In this document: piece by piece, positions 44,790 to 56,282 of the stretch
Layout of the letters: each line of letters opens with the position of its first letter
Numbering within the stretch: the stretch's first letter is position 1
Assembly: GCF_016906535.1 (NCBI RefSeq)
Contig: NC_057379.1
Span: 1,922,001-1,986,000, forward strand
Length of the DNA stretch: 64,000 bases
Direction: 5' to 3'
Origin: Rhizoctonia solani
Taxonomy: Eukaryota > Basidiomycota > Agaricomycetes > Cantharellales > Ceratobasidiaceae
Program-made: the position numbers and the translations under genes
The notes under the pieces: model-generated
The model's input: only the letters and a program-made list of their open reading frames with translations
The model's database searches: none
What the model was told of the DNA's origin: nothing

Positions 44790-47700
44790 CACGGCTGCCC
44801 CAACGGGCCGGTGCTTTCCAAGTAGAGGCGCGTGTCCGGAACCTTGGGAGGGCACTGCATGGTTAACTTATGTAACTGCAGCCAAAAAACAGCTGTAACA
44901 ATTTGAAATTATACCGAGTTAGGTTACAAATCATAATTGGTGCATAGACCAGCCGGTTCTTGTCAGCCTTGTGCCAAAGGAACACTTGGCTGCATTATTT
45001 GAATTAGGCAGCTTGGTCCCCAGAGTTCCCTAACACAAGGATACACTAAGGATGATTAGCGTAAATCAATGCACAGACAACCGGAGTGATGCAGCTGTTT
45101 CAGGCCAATCGGCTCCCAGCACAAGTACCACTGGGAGCCAATGACGGCGCGCAGTTTGAATTTGGCAGGTTTGTCGGACATTGCTATACGCTTGTGTACT
45201 ACATTGGAACCAAGACTAACCAAACATTTGGGGTTTTTGCTACGCCGCACGCAGTTTTATGCCGGGCTGGGGTAAGATGGATCTTGGTTGGCCAATGAAT
45301 CCTTGAACCAAGCTGGTTTACCTGCTGGATTCAATGCTGGTACATTGCCATGTGAGATTGGCTCAGCGTTCCGCAGCTTGGCAAAATTGACTTGTGCACT
45401 CAACAGCAAGTTGCTGAACGCCAGGAGCGTGAAGACACAAATCAAACACAAGATATGGTAAAGCACACCAATAACCAGCAATACATATTGAATACACAGG
45501 GCTTACATGGTATCAAACATGTTCATTGCGCTCTCCCTTTGACGTTGTTGGAGTGGCGGGGCTTACAAATCAATCAAGGGGTCGCAATACGCAAGGCAGT
45601 TCAAAAGCTTGCCTCAGCGTCAGCAAATAAGGCACTGCAAGCGGAGGCTCGCAAAGTAGCAAAGGAGAATTACAAGTTGATAATCAAAGGTACAGGGACT
45701 TTGGCTACAGAATTGGAGCCGGAACAACAAGCAACAAAACAACAACGCACAACGCGCCCAAAACAGCTGTCTTGTTTGGTAAATACAACAGAAACACCAG
45801 CCATGCCTCCCCCCTTGTCCTCAAATCAGCCTCCTCCTGCCTCTAGCGTACCACATCTACTATGCCCATTCCTCCTTTGCCAGCAGGCGCTTCTGCTCCT
45901 ACCTCATATTCCAACTTCTGGGCTCAGTTCCATAGAGTAGCTTAATCAGTTTTACATTTGTCTTTCTTGTCTCACTGTATTCTGACAATTCACCGTGTAA
46001 TTTGACTCAAACAATTGCTACTTGATTGATATTTGATATACTATAAAAGGAACTATTAAAAGCGCTAATTTGATTTGGGGTTAGTCATTGTCTCAAAAGC
46101 GCCGTTTGAAGCCGCGCGTGCAATTGCTTTTGTCGAGTCACTGCGGAACTGGGGTATATGCGCCAATCTCTTGTGCCAGCTCCGGCGCTGGAGACAAGAT
46201 GTTCCGATTCTTGCAGAAAAAAACCGTTGCTATGTCTCCGCACGTTAAAAGCCTGGGGACATTTGAGGACTTGACCTCTGCAATTCTTCCCTCATTCAGC
46301 CTGCACTTTGCCTCCCTGGCCTGTTGCCACTATCCCTGCTACCTTATGCACTCTTTGAGCTATAATGAGCTACATAACTGACAGCAAACTTGAGTTTGAG
46401 GACGAGCAAGATCCCGTTAGCCCACCAAATTCTCCCCAACTTGCGGCCACACACGCTCAGGCTATTGCCAAAAAGGTTGCAAGCATTAACTTGGATCCAG
46501 GTAAGTATTCAAACATCTTTGTATGTCTCAAAATATATTAATACATTGATTCCTAGGCAACACTGTTGCGCGTGACTACGCTGCATTATGCTGTGAGGAG
46601 TTTGGCCTCACAGACTTGGACAAGGCCGACGTTGTGCGGGTGTCTCAGGTATGTGACTCTTACTAGCCTCCCATGTCTTGCTAATATTTGTTTCTTAGAT
46701 GCATGCGCAGTTTATTGCAATTTGTCAGTACACCCGGGTAGTTGCGTTAACCCAACATATCACCCAGTCGCTCACCAAGTCTTTCTTGCTCTCAACCAAA
46801 TTCAAGGACCACGTGACTCGTTGCATCCAGGCCACATTTCTGGATGCGACTATTCCGACTTACGTGCGTGGCAGCACTGCTCGCCTCATTGTGAGTGTAC
46901 ATTCAAACTTATCTTTTCTACTGAGTACTAATTCGTGTTAGCAACACATGCAGGAAAACCCTGGTAGTTGGCGTATTCCGCGAGCTGTTCATGCTCATTT
47001 TGTCAACTCCAAGGCGTTTTGAAAAGCAGTTGCGGCAGTTGCAAGCAATTTTTGTGGCAATATGCGGCGGAAGGTAAGCATGATCTCGTACCAAAGTGAT
47101 TTATCTCACATTATCCTCTCGATTTAGATCAAGAAATCAATGGTTGATAACTTGGATATTGGCACATTAGCCGCCAAGTTATGCGTTAAGGGCTACCAGC
47201 CGACTAACAAGCACTGGAGACGTTTTGCACTCTTAGTACGCATTTTTAAGCATTATTTGTACTCTATACATATCATCTAACATATACGACAAATGTAGCG
47301 ATCCTACATGGCCAATTGGGAGAAGCTCCCGTGCCACCCTGGAAGGGGGCGCAGAACACCTTGCTGGTCATTCATCGACACAAAGCTTGACAAGCTCCGA
47401 ATCCGCTGCACAAAACCCACAAAGGCCGCTACGGAAGCGGCAGTCAAAAGGTATGAAGCCCATACATTTAGTTACAATTACATCTTACTTGTCAAATATA
47501 TAGTGTGCTCAAGGGGATCTTGAAGCGCGACCAGGAATGGCACATTGGCCCCACCTCGGGACCAACAAAGCTACCAGCCCGTAGCCAGATTGCCAAGTGG
47601 CAGCGGGATCATGCGAAGGCCGTTGCCAATATGTTGGAGTACACGGTTGAGGCCTACCCCGACAAAGATGACGACGAGGATGCTCCCGACGGTGGCGAAC

Positions 47701-48846
47701 CCCAGACGCCCAATTGTAGTAGCACCGGTGATGGCGCCCCGCAAAAGGACAATTGTGAAGCCCCGCAGATGAATGCCGGAGGCGATAACATAGAACCCCA
47801 AGTCAACAATGGTCGTGCTCCACGTACGTATTATATATTACAGATTTAACAGGAGTTGACTACATTTTTAGGCGTTCTTGTCCCAGAAACTCAGGATTCT
47901 CAATCCATGGGTGGTACACAACAAGGATGGACTGGTAAGTTTTGGAAAATGCCCGGCGTCGTAATTGATCTAACGGAGCTCTCATAGGCGGAGCATTGGT
48001 GGATTGCCATCAGCGCCCTACGCATACCACATCCCCTATCTCACGTCCCAATGCAGCTTTGACATTCCAGCACCGTCCAAATTAGACGTATAAAACGTCA
48101 AATGGGTTTTCTCTAGATTTTTTGTTTAATGTGTATTGTTTGTGTATCTCGACCTATTGTATGCAATATATTGAGCCGGAACCAATCGTTTTTCATAAAT
48201 TTTGCGTGATTTATTACAAAACAACAAATTGGTGGTGCAATATATGCATACCACAACAAGGGATGGAATTTGGGAACAGCACAGAGCAAAATGTAGCATG
48301 ACCCGCATAAGGAAACCTACCCAACTCAAACTCGTAATCCGTTGCAATAACATTGCTGGGCAACAACTACGTCAAACATTGGGTTTCAATAGGTCAGGCA
48401 AGTATTGGGACCACACACGCGCGTTATGCTGGGGTTCTTAGGCCAGTGTAATACAGAAATTGACCAGTCAGAGCGCAGAGAAAACATATTGCACACCAGC
48501 TGGGATCCAGCTAGGCGTGCTTGCCGGGCTCCCTGTGGATTCTCCGGCTGTAAACTAGCCAATCCACGTTTTGGTTTATTGATGATTGGTAGTACAGCTG
48601 GCAGCCAAGCTCTTACGCGGGGTCCGGGATACCGGGTAATCAGATATATGAACCGGTGTAACTTTCTATAAACCAAGTAGTTTACAACTTGAATTACAAA
48701 TGTGGGAACCAAGTTAACCCCGGCAGTTGGAGGCTCCGCGCTGTTTTCCTGATACGCGCGCTTTTTCTGGTTTCCAACCAGGCTTTCCTATTGGACCAGC
48801 CTGGCGCTTACTCAAGCTGAAAACCAGCTGACAATGGTCCTGCAGT
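44790..48846 (+). mobile_element. ~4.06-kb insertion splitting satellite block 2, possible CACTA-like transposon
   Basis: Undamaged satellite units read CTCATGTAGAGTTGCG. Here CTCATGTA is followed at once by CACGGCTGCCCC, and GTAGAGTTGCG resumes after TGCAGT at 48841-48846. The flanks therefore duplicate GTA (or TA, if the element ends in GTG). The left end CACGGCTGCCCC and the complement of the right end, CACTGCAGGACC, are only weakly alike. CAC...GTG ends with a 2-3 bp duplication suggest a CACTA/EnSpm-type element, but no transposase was recognised. It contains the decayed spliced gene at 46365-48085. The stretch 44800-46360 holds degenerate ORFs, and a leader-like sequence lies near 48211. 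Confidence 0.6.
46365..48085 (+). pseudogene. Decayed transposon-borne gene, unknown function
   Basis: Clear early exons: 46365-46500, 46557-46648, 46699-46890 and 46942-47073, all in phase. They encode MSYITDSKLEFEDEQDP, then DYAALCCEEFGLTDLDKADV, HAQFIAICQYTRVVALTQH and SWRIPRAVHAHFVNSKAF. A TGA at 47020-47022 interrupts the fourth exon, and the frame stays open beyond it (KAVAAVASNFCGNMRRK). Further exon-like pieces follow: IKKSMVDNLDIGTLAAKLC; SYMANWEKLPCHPGRGRRTP; an acidic/Asn-rich tail; and an end near 48085 (LTFQHRPN). A CGA to TGA change would explain the stop. I do not recognise transposase motifs, so it may be an accessory gene of the element. Confidence 0.6.
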
Positions 48847-48947
48847 GTAGAGTTGCGTACCAAGCACGCAACTATACCACCCACAGTTATGTTAGGGTGA
48901 GTCACATGACCACCCACCACTCTACCCCCTACTATTTTTTAAGGATG
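48847..48947 (+). repeat. Satellite block 2, right remnant
   Basis: About one 83-bp unit resumes after the insertion (TAGAGTTGCGTACC...) and ends in CTCTACCCCCTACTATTTTT before the trailer, exactly as block 3 ends at 57494-57543. Confidence 0.85.
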
Positions 48948-49104
48948 TACTAGCACTGTCCCCCCTTTGATTGTTTTATGCAAAATGTCTCTTGACGTTT
49001 TGCAGCTAAGCTTACAACTTTGAGAACCCAGTATGTGATAGCCAGATGTCTCAAAAGCCTTACATGTAGCTCTATAATTATTTTTAATCACAACATTGCG
49101 TGTA
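48948..49104 (+). repeat. Array trailer, copy 2
   Basis: Same 157-bp trailer as 43650-43807 and 57544-57700, with scattered C/T changes (TAGCACTGTC here, TAGCGCTGTC in the others). Confidence 0.85.
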
Positions 49105-49756
49105 CTCAACAAAACATTTGACCTATCTTGTTTGACCCACCTATGAACGCACCCTCAGTCTGGTGATCCAACACAGAAGATTAGCCACTGCTGACCAAGC
49201 ATGAAACAATCAACAAGCGCACCAGTTTGCAAGAACAGCAACTGACTTGGGATCTTTGATTATGTACATAGATTTGCAAAATCACTAATATATACAGATA
49301 ATATTACTACATACAAACACACTGGCTACAGCTGAGGTGGGAGTGTGCGTTTGGTCACCATCACTGGCACTTGCTCAATAGCTTTGTGGTTGTGATCAAC
49401 CATGGGGCCGGTTCAACAAGGGCAAGTAATGCAAAAGAGATTAGAATATTGAGGGAGAGGAACTTGTTGAGTGTGTTCATAGCAAGCATACAAGAATCTA
49501 GGAACAGTCAGATCATTGCCACTGAGTCACAGACAAAAAACAAGTTTATCTTTGTTGTCATCATACTTGTTGTCTGAGTCTCTGCGGCGCTGCAATACTT
49601 GACAGGGGTAAGGAGTTAAGTTGCTGCAGCTACATAGCACATATATATATATATATATATTCAATGGCCCAAGAGGTGCATACATCAAGTGTCATGCACA
49701 GAATAGATTTGGGAGTATATGTGCAATTTATTTTGATTATGATTTCAGAAACAAAG

Positions 49757-49925
49757 TCTATTTTACATGGACCATTCCTTATGGAAAGGCAATAGATGAG
49801 GTCCAAGCACTAGCACAGCCTCCGCTGTGCGGGCCAAGTCCGTCCTGTCCTGACGGAACAATTTAGGACAACAAATTTAGAAGAAATCCTTACAGAAATG
49901 TACCCATTGGCTGCCTTTCTGTAAC
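49757..49925 (+). repeat. Diverged direct repeat, left copy
   Basis: Shares in order with 50634-50806: TTTACATGGACCATTCCTTA versus TTGCATGGGCCATGGCTTA; GCACAGCCTCC; GTGCGGGCCAA; TTTAG; AATCCTTA; and ACCCATT followed by a C/T-rich tail. They could be the ends of a small LTR-type element or a local duplication. Confidence 0.5.
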
Positions 49926-50633
49926 AATTCTAGAACGTCCTGGACGTTCTAAAAGTCAGTTTAGAAATGAGGCCCAGTCCAGATGCAGATCACACCATGG
50001 AACTTGGTGTGGAATGCGCTTGGACGCAGATTTGGATATTGGAGGGGGGGGGTTTTAAACTTCTAAAATCTTTTTTTAGAGAGGGGGGTATCTCCCCCTT
50101 TTATTTTGTAAAGCACGTATCAAGCTTTAGAATGGAACAAGATCAAGCTGATAAGATAAGGCCCTGAAGATTTGTAACCAAATTGGGAGTTTGGCGCTTT
50201 GCAGTGACTGCATATATTCCAACAGTAATTACAATATATTAGAGACAGGGGATAGGGGTGGTGCAAACAAAAAGCAGCCTCCCTTGTCCTCAGTCCTCTG
50301 CGCTCTCCCACCTGTACAAACTTGCTCCCCACTCACCGCTTCAATATGCCTGCTGAGAACGCGTGATCCAACCCCAGGCCCTTGCAGAAAGGCAAGGGCC
50401 ACGCCAATGTGCCTCCTGAGCCCAAGTGTCCTCTTTGTAGTCAAAGCATTTAAGGGAGTTCATTGTACCAAGTTATTCAATTACATCCTTGAGCTGTTAT
50501 ACAGCCCTTTATATACTTTTGTAGCTTCATATATGACATATGATAACATATGCCTGCATACACTGGATAATTGGGGCGGACTTGGTACAGGAGTAAAATT
50601 GAATTCAATTAAAAATTTACTTTTAGAACGCAA

Positions 50634-50806
50634 TTTCTATTTGCATGGGCCATGGCTTACAGAAAGGCATTTTGGACAGGTCTACTTGTTGGACCAAGCT
50701 TGCACAGCCTCCTGTGTGCGGGCCAATTCCAAGCCATCCCAGCAGACCATTTTAGGAGACCAATTATTTCTAAAATCCTTATGGAAAGACACCCATTCTA
50801 TGTCTT
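50634..50806 (+). repeat. Diverged direct repeat, right copy
   Basis: Partner of 49757-49925 in the same orientation, about 880 bp away. The same pair exists in duplication copy 2, so it predates that duplication. Confidence 0.5.
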
Positions 50807-50889
50807 TCTACAGGGGGCCCTATGGCTTGTTATACAATATAATATTATTAAGCACTTGCCAGTGAATTGCTATACAGATTTTCAAATTG

Positions 50890-53137
50890 TTACTTTTTTG
50901 CGTCAACAGAGTGATTACTAGCTGAGAGTTTTGATGCTTTCAGACGGAACACCTTCCTCTGTGAGCTTCCACCTCCTGTGACTACTGAGTGCCCAGATGT
51001 AGTAGGTGCTGTGGAGCTAGACCCAGGCTGTAATTGCAACAGCTGCTCCGGTGTAGCAGTAGCTGCTCTTGGCTGCGCACTTCCAGATGGCCTGGGAACA
51101 ATTGGTGCTTGTCTTGAAGAGCTACCACTGGCAGCTGGATCTGTACGTGTTGGCATGCTGCTTGGTGGATCCATGGATGGTGCTGTGCGCTTCTTGGCTG
51201 GCGCCAATATTGGCCCTTGAACAGATAACGTGTGTCAACCTTAGCAGAAAATGTGTTTAAATGAATCCATACCTGTCGCAGATAAAGGCTGACTTGGCTG
51301 TGTTGTTGCCACAGCCACCAATGACGGGTCAGAAGAAGAGTGATCAAGTCTTGCCTTTTTTGCATGGAACTTAGTCTTTTGTTGACTACTGGCCACCATT
51401 GTCCGGGCACCAATGGCATTTGGTGTAGTGGTAGGTACACCCTGGGATACTTCACAACGTTAATATTCTCTTTGCACTCCGCAATCAATATCCAAGAAGA
51501 ACTTACTCAACAACTCATCAGTCTGTTCTGTGCTTCCTGTTGATAATGTTGGAAGAGGTTGCATGCTCTGTGTTGTAGGGACTACTGTCAGAATACGTTG
51601 CTCCTGATCAGCAATGGTCAAACTTTATCTAGGCTGGAGCAACGTACAATTGCTTGAGGGAGCACCAGAAACCTGTGATCCCAGTGCCTTGGCTAGGGCT
51701 AGCTTTTGAACAGCATTTGCATCTCGAGAGCATTGTTCATTTTGGCTTTTTCTCTTGCGTGGCCCAGCTTTGGAAGTGGATGGTTTTGTACCCTTTGTTG
51801 AAGGGACTGCAGGGATCTCCTCCAAGTCAAGCTCATCGTGATCATTGGAGTGTGGCTGAGCGATTTCCAAGTACACAGTTTGCAAGGTTCTTTGCGAGCT
51901 CAGGAAATGGTTAGAGAGCTGTGCCTTACTATCTGCGTAAACATTCAGGGCCAGATCAATTCCCTCTGGCGCCATGATGTTGTATACAGCTACATCTTGC
52001 AGCTGCCCAGGGCAATCAACGCGACCCATGATTTGGTCAAGCTCAAGCCCAGACCAAACACTGCTCTGCAGATGGGAAAATTTGTTAGACAAACTGAGTG
52101 ATGCAAACATTGAGCCATACATACTACAATGATCACAACTGAGGCTTCCACCAAGTTGAGACCAGCTGAGCCTACATTGCTGATGATCATGATTCGGCAT
52201 GATGGGTCGTTGGCAAACTTCTCAACAGACCGTTGACGCTTGGTGGTAGCCATAGAGCCGTTGTACGTCACATAGTCTTTTTCTTTGAGAGTGAGCATCT
52301 GATATAATTTTCAGTCATCAAACGTGAAGCTACAAATAACTTGCAAGAAATAAGAGCACTGACCTTTGCAATGAGTGCTTGGTGCTGCTGAAATTCCACG
52401 TATATGAGAAACTTCCGCGGCTTCTTGCTGGGCAAAGGTTCTTGCACAAGCCTTGCTTTATCTAGCGTACCATCCTCAAGCAATGCAACGGGTTTGGGGT
52501 TGCCAATCCAGAACCACTCAATCAGTCCCATGACACATTGCATCCTTGTGGACATCTTCTGGGGCAGGTTCTCCACTGTCCAGTCATCGGTGACTTTGTT
52601 TGTCAAGGTACCACAATCAAGCTCCTGAGCCTGCTCTTCCAGCCGTAGCGCTCCCAGCTTAGCCAGCATGCCAGCAAACTTCTGTTCTATCAGGAAGTTC
52701 TGATTTGAGATTTGTAAGTATTGGTGTAATCAGCTTATATGGGAAAGCAAATTTGACTCACATGCCACCTGACATTCTTGCAATCGCTCTGTTCCACCTC
52801 CCCCTGTGCCTGAGACCCATTCCATGCATTCTCATCTACATCCTCATCCTCATCGTCACCCACATTGTCCTGCGCTCGCTTTCTTTTTGTCTCTTGGCAG
52901 CCTTAGCCTTTTGCGCCAGTTTTGTTCTGTTATAAATCATCAACAAAGTCAGTTGTTGTGTGATAGAATACGGAGGCAGGAGATTATATCTGAGAGAAAG
53001 GCAAAAAAGGGTGAGACATACTTTTTGCTCTTCTGCTGTGTGTGCTCTTGATTGATGACCCGTTGCATTTCCTTCTCTTCTTCATTCATGGGTGCCCAAG
53101 CAATGAACTTCTGTACAAACGGGAGATCCAAGATTCG
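50890..53137 (-). pseudogene. SNF2-family helicase, truncated copy 1 (C-terminal part)
   Basis: This holds the C-terminal helicase lobe and tail of a SNF2-type DNA-dependent ATPase. Motif V-like ISNVGSAGLNLVEAS lies near 52150-52190. Motif VI reads QIMGRVDCPGQLQD; the canonical Arg of GRVDR is Cys, where copy 2 has Arg. A Ser/Thr/Pro-rich tail ends at 50890 (LSASNHSVDAKK). Upstream exons include EEKEMQRVINQEHTQQKSKK and NLPQKMSTRMQCVMGLIEWF. The gene is cut at 53137, right after codons for ILDLPFVQKF, by satellite leader 3, so the ATP-binding lobe is missing. Lost N-terminus and altered motif VI make it non-functional as a helicase. Confidence 0.88.
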
Positions 53138-56100
53138 TTATTACAAAGTACTAGGTTGTTGGTAGGTTGAACCAAGCTACACTGCAGGGTGATCCAAGCT
53201 ACACTGCAGGGTGATCCAAGCTACACTGCAGGGTGGCCCAAGCTACACTGCAGGGTGAACTGTGAGATGGCACAGGGTGGGAACCAGGTGGACACAACCC
53301 ACATATGGTGTTAGGGTGGATTATAGGGAAAGCATCAGCCCTCCTACAAAAAGTTGCGTACTTTACACACAGCAATACCACCATCCCCTAAGTTAGGGTG
53401 AGTCATGTGACAACTGACCACCCATGCCACACAGAATTGCGTACCACATGCAGAAGTATAGCACCATGGTCAATGTTAGGGTGAGTCACATGATCAATGA
53501 TTACTCCTTGTACTCACAGTTGTGTACCAAGTACGCAGCTATATGACCCACAATCATGTTAGGGTGAGTCACATGACCACCCATCACTCTACTCATGCAG
53601 AGTTGCGTACTTGGTACGCAACTATATCACACACAATTGTGTTAGGGTGAGTCACATGACCACCCACCACTCTACTCATGCGGGGTTGCGTACGCAACTA
53701 TATTGCACACAACTGTGCTAGGGTGAGTCACGTGGCCATCCACCGCTCTACTCATGTAGAGTTGCGTACCAAGTACGCAACTATATCACACACAGTTATG
53801 TTAGGGTGAGTCACATGACCACCCACCGCTCTACTTGTGCAGAGTTGCATACCAAGTACGCAACTATATCACACACAATTGTGTTAGGGTGAGTCACGTG
53901 ACCATCCACTGCACTACTCATGCAGAGTTGCGTACCAAGTACACAACTATACCACACACAACTGTGTTAGGGTGAGTCACGTGACCATCCACCGCTCTAC
54001 TCATGTAGAGTTGCGTACCAAGTACGCAACTATACCACCCACAGTTATGTGAGGGTGAGTCACATGACCACCCACCACTCTACTTGTGCAGAGTTGCGTA
54101 CCAAGTACGCAACTATACCACCCACAGTTATGTTAGGGTGAGTCATGTGACCACCCACCACACTACTCATGCAGAGTTGCGTACTTGGTACGCAACTATA
54201 CCACCCACAGTTATGTTAGGGTGAATCATGTGACCCTCCACCACACTACTCATGCAGAGTTGCGTACTTGGTACGCAACTATATCACACACAATTGTGTT
54301 AGGGTGAGTCACGTGACCACCCACTGCACTACTCATGCAGAGTTGCGTACTTGGTACGCAACTATACCACCCACAGTTATGTGAGGGTGAGTCACATGAC
54401 CACCCACCACTCTACTCATGCGGAGTTGCGTATGCAACTATAGCGCACACAGTTATGTTAGGGTGAGTCATGTGACCCTCCACCGCACTACTCATGGAGA
54501 GTTGCGTACTTGGTACGCAACTATACCACCCACAGTTATGTTAGGGTGAGTCACGTGACCATCCACCGCTCTACTTGTGCAGAGTTGCATACTTGGTACG
54601 CAACTATACCACCCACAGTTATATTAGGGTGAATCATGTGACCATCCACTGCACTACTCATGCAGAGATGCGTACTTGGTATGCAACTATATCACACACA
54701 ATTGTGTTAGGGTGAGTCACATGACCATCCACCGCACTACTCATGCAGAGTTGCGTACCAAGTACGCAACTATATCACACACAACTGTGCTAGGGTGAGT
54801 CATGTGACCCTCCACCGCACTACTCATGGAGAGTTGCGTACCAAGTACGCAACTATACCACCCACAGTTATGTTAGGGTGAGTCACATGACCACCCACCA
54901 CTCTACTTGTGCAGAGTTGCGTACCAAGTACGCAACTATACCACCCACAGTTATGTTAGGGTGAGTCATGTGACCCTCCACCGCACTACTCATGCAGAAT
55001 TGCGTACTTGGTATGCAACTATACCACACACAACTGTGTTAGGGTGAGTCACGTGGCCATCCACTGCTCTACTCATGTAGAGTTGCGTACCAAGTACGCA
55101 ACTATATCACACACAATTGTGTTAGGGTGAGTCACGTGACCACCCACCACACTACTCATGCAGAGTTGCGTACTTGGTACGCAACTATACCACCCACAGT
55201 TATGTGAGGGTGAGTCACATGACCACCCACTGCTCTACTCATGCAGAGTTGTGTGCGCAACTATACCGCACACAGTTATGTTAGGGTGAGTCATGTGACC
55301 CTCCACCACACTACTCATGGAGAGTTGCGTACCAAGTACGCAACTATACCACCCACAGTTATGTTGGGGTGAATAATGTGACCACCCACCACACTACGCA
55401 CGCAGAGATGCGTACTTGGTACGCAACTATATCACACACAATTGTGTTAGGGTGAGTCACGTGACCATCCACCGCACTACTCATGCAGAGTTGCGTACTT
55501 GGTACGCAACTATACCACCCACAGTTATGTGAGGGTGAGTCACATGACCACCCGCCACTCTACTTGTGCAGAGTTGCGTACCAAGTACGCAACTATATCA
55601 CACACAATTGTGTTAGGGTGAGTCACGTGACCATCCACTGCACTACTCATGCAGAGTTGCGTACCAAGTACGCAACTATACCACACACAACTGTGTTAGG
55701 GTGAGTCACGTGACCATCCACCGCTCTACTCATGTAGAGTTGCGTACCAAGTACGCAACTATAGCGCACACAGTTATGTTAGGGTGAGTCATGTGACCCT
55801 CCACCGCACTACTCATGGAGAGTTGCGTACTTGGTACGCAACTATACCACCCACAGCTACATTAGGGTGAGTCACATGACCATCCACCACTCTACTTGTG
55901 CAGAGTTGCGTACTTGGTACGCAACTATACCACCCACAGTTATGTTAGGGTGAATCATGTGACCATCCACTGCACTACTCATGCAGAGTTGCGTACCAAG
56001 TACGCAACTATACCACACACAACTGTGTTAGGGTGAGTCACATGACCATCCACTGCTCTACTCATGTAGAGTTGCGTACCAAGTACGCAACTATATCACA

Positions 56101-56282
56101 CACAGTTATGTTAGGGTGAATCATGTGACCATCCACCGCTCTACTCATGTAGAGTTGCGTACCAAGTACGCAACTATATCACACACAATTGTGTTAGGGT
56201 GAGTCACGTGACCACCCACTGCACTGCTCATGCAGAGTTGCATACTTGGTACGCAACTATACCACCCACAGTTATGTGAGGG
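53138..56282 (+). repeat. Satellite block 3, left part
   Basis: Leader copy 3 begins at 53138 directly against SNF2 sequence. It has extra CCAAGCTACACTGCAGGGTG units (four, against two in the other leaders). About 35 units of the 83-bp satellite follow, by span. The inverted-repeat core appears with spacer TTG in some units and CAA in others, and a few short units lack the spacer. The array is interrupted at 56282 by the hAT-like element. Confidence 0.92.

Larger units (their letters stand above)
49105..50889. other. Non-coding part of duplication copy 1
   Basis: This contains a TA microsatellite at about 49639-49661, a G-run near 50042-50051, an inverted repeat AGAACGTCC/GGACGTTCT near 49931-49949, and two diverged direct repeats at about 49757-49925 and 50634-50806. 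A 224-codon ORF at 50191-50865 is discussed under rejected observations. Confidence 0.5.
48885..53137. repeat. Segmental duplication, copy 1
   Basis: This stretch matches 57487-61275 from the array end through the trailer and the 3' part of the SNF2 gene. It carries about 455 bp (near 49276-49731) that copy 2 lacks, which accounts for the length difference. It ends abruptly at 53137, where leader 3 begins. Confidence 0.85.

Noticed and set aside
50191..50865. 224-codon plus-strand ORF, also open in the second copy at 58331-59005
   Set aside because: It spans one of the direct repeats, has no recognisable domain, and its conservation is explained by the recent segmental duplication. Evidence of coding is lacking, although it is long enough to deserve a protein search.
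53380..56282. CRISPR-like array
   Set aside because: Units are contiguous 83-bp satellites with variation throughout, not short identical repeats separated by unique spacers, and the host is a fungus.
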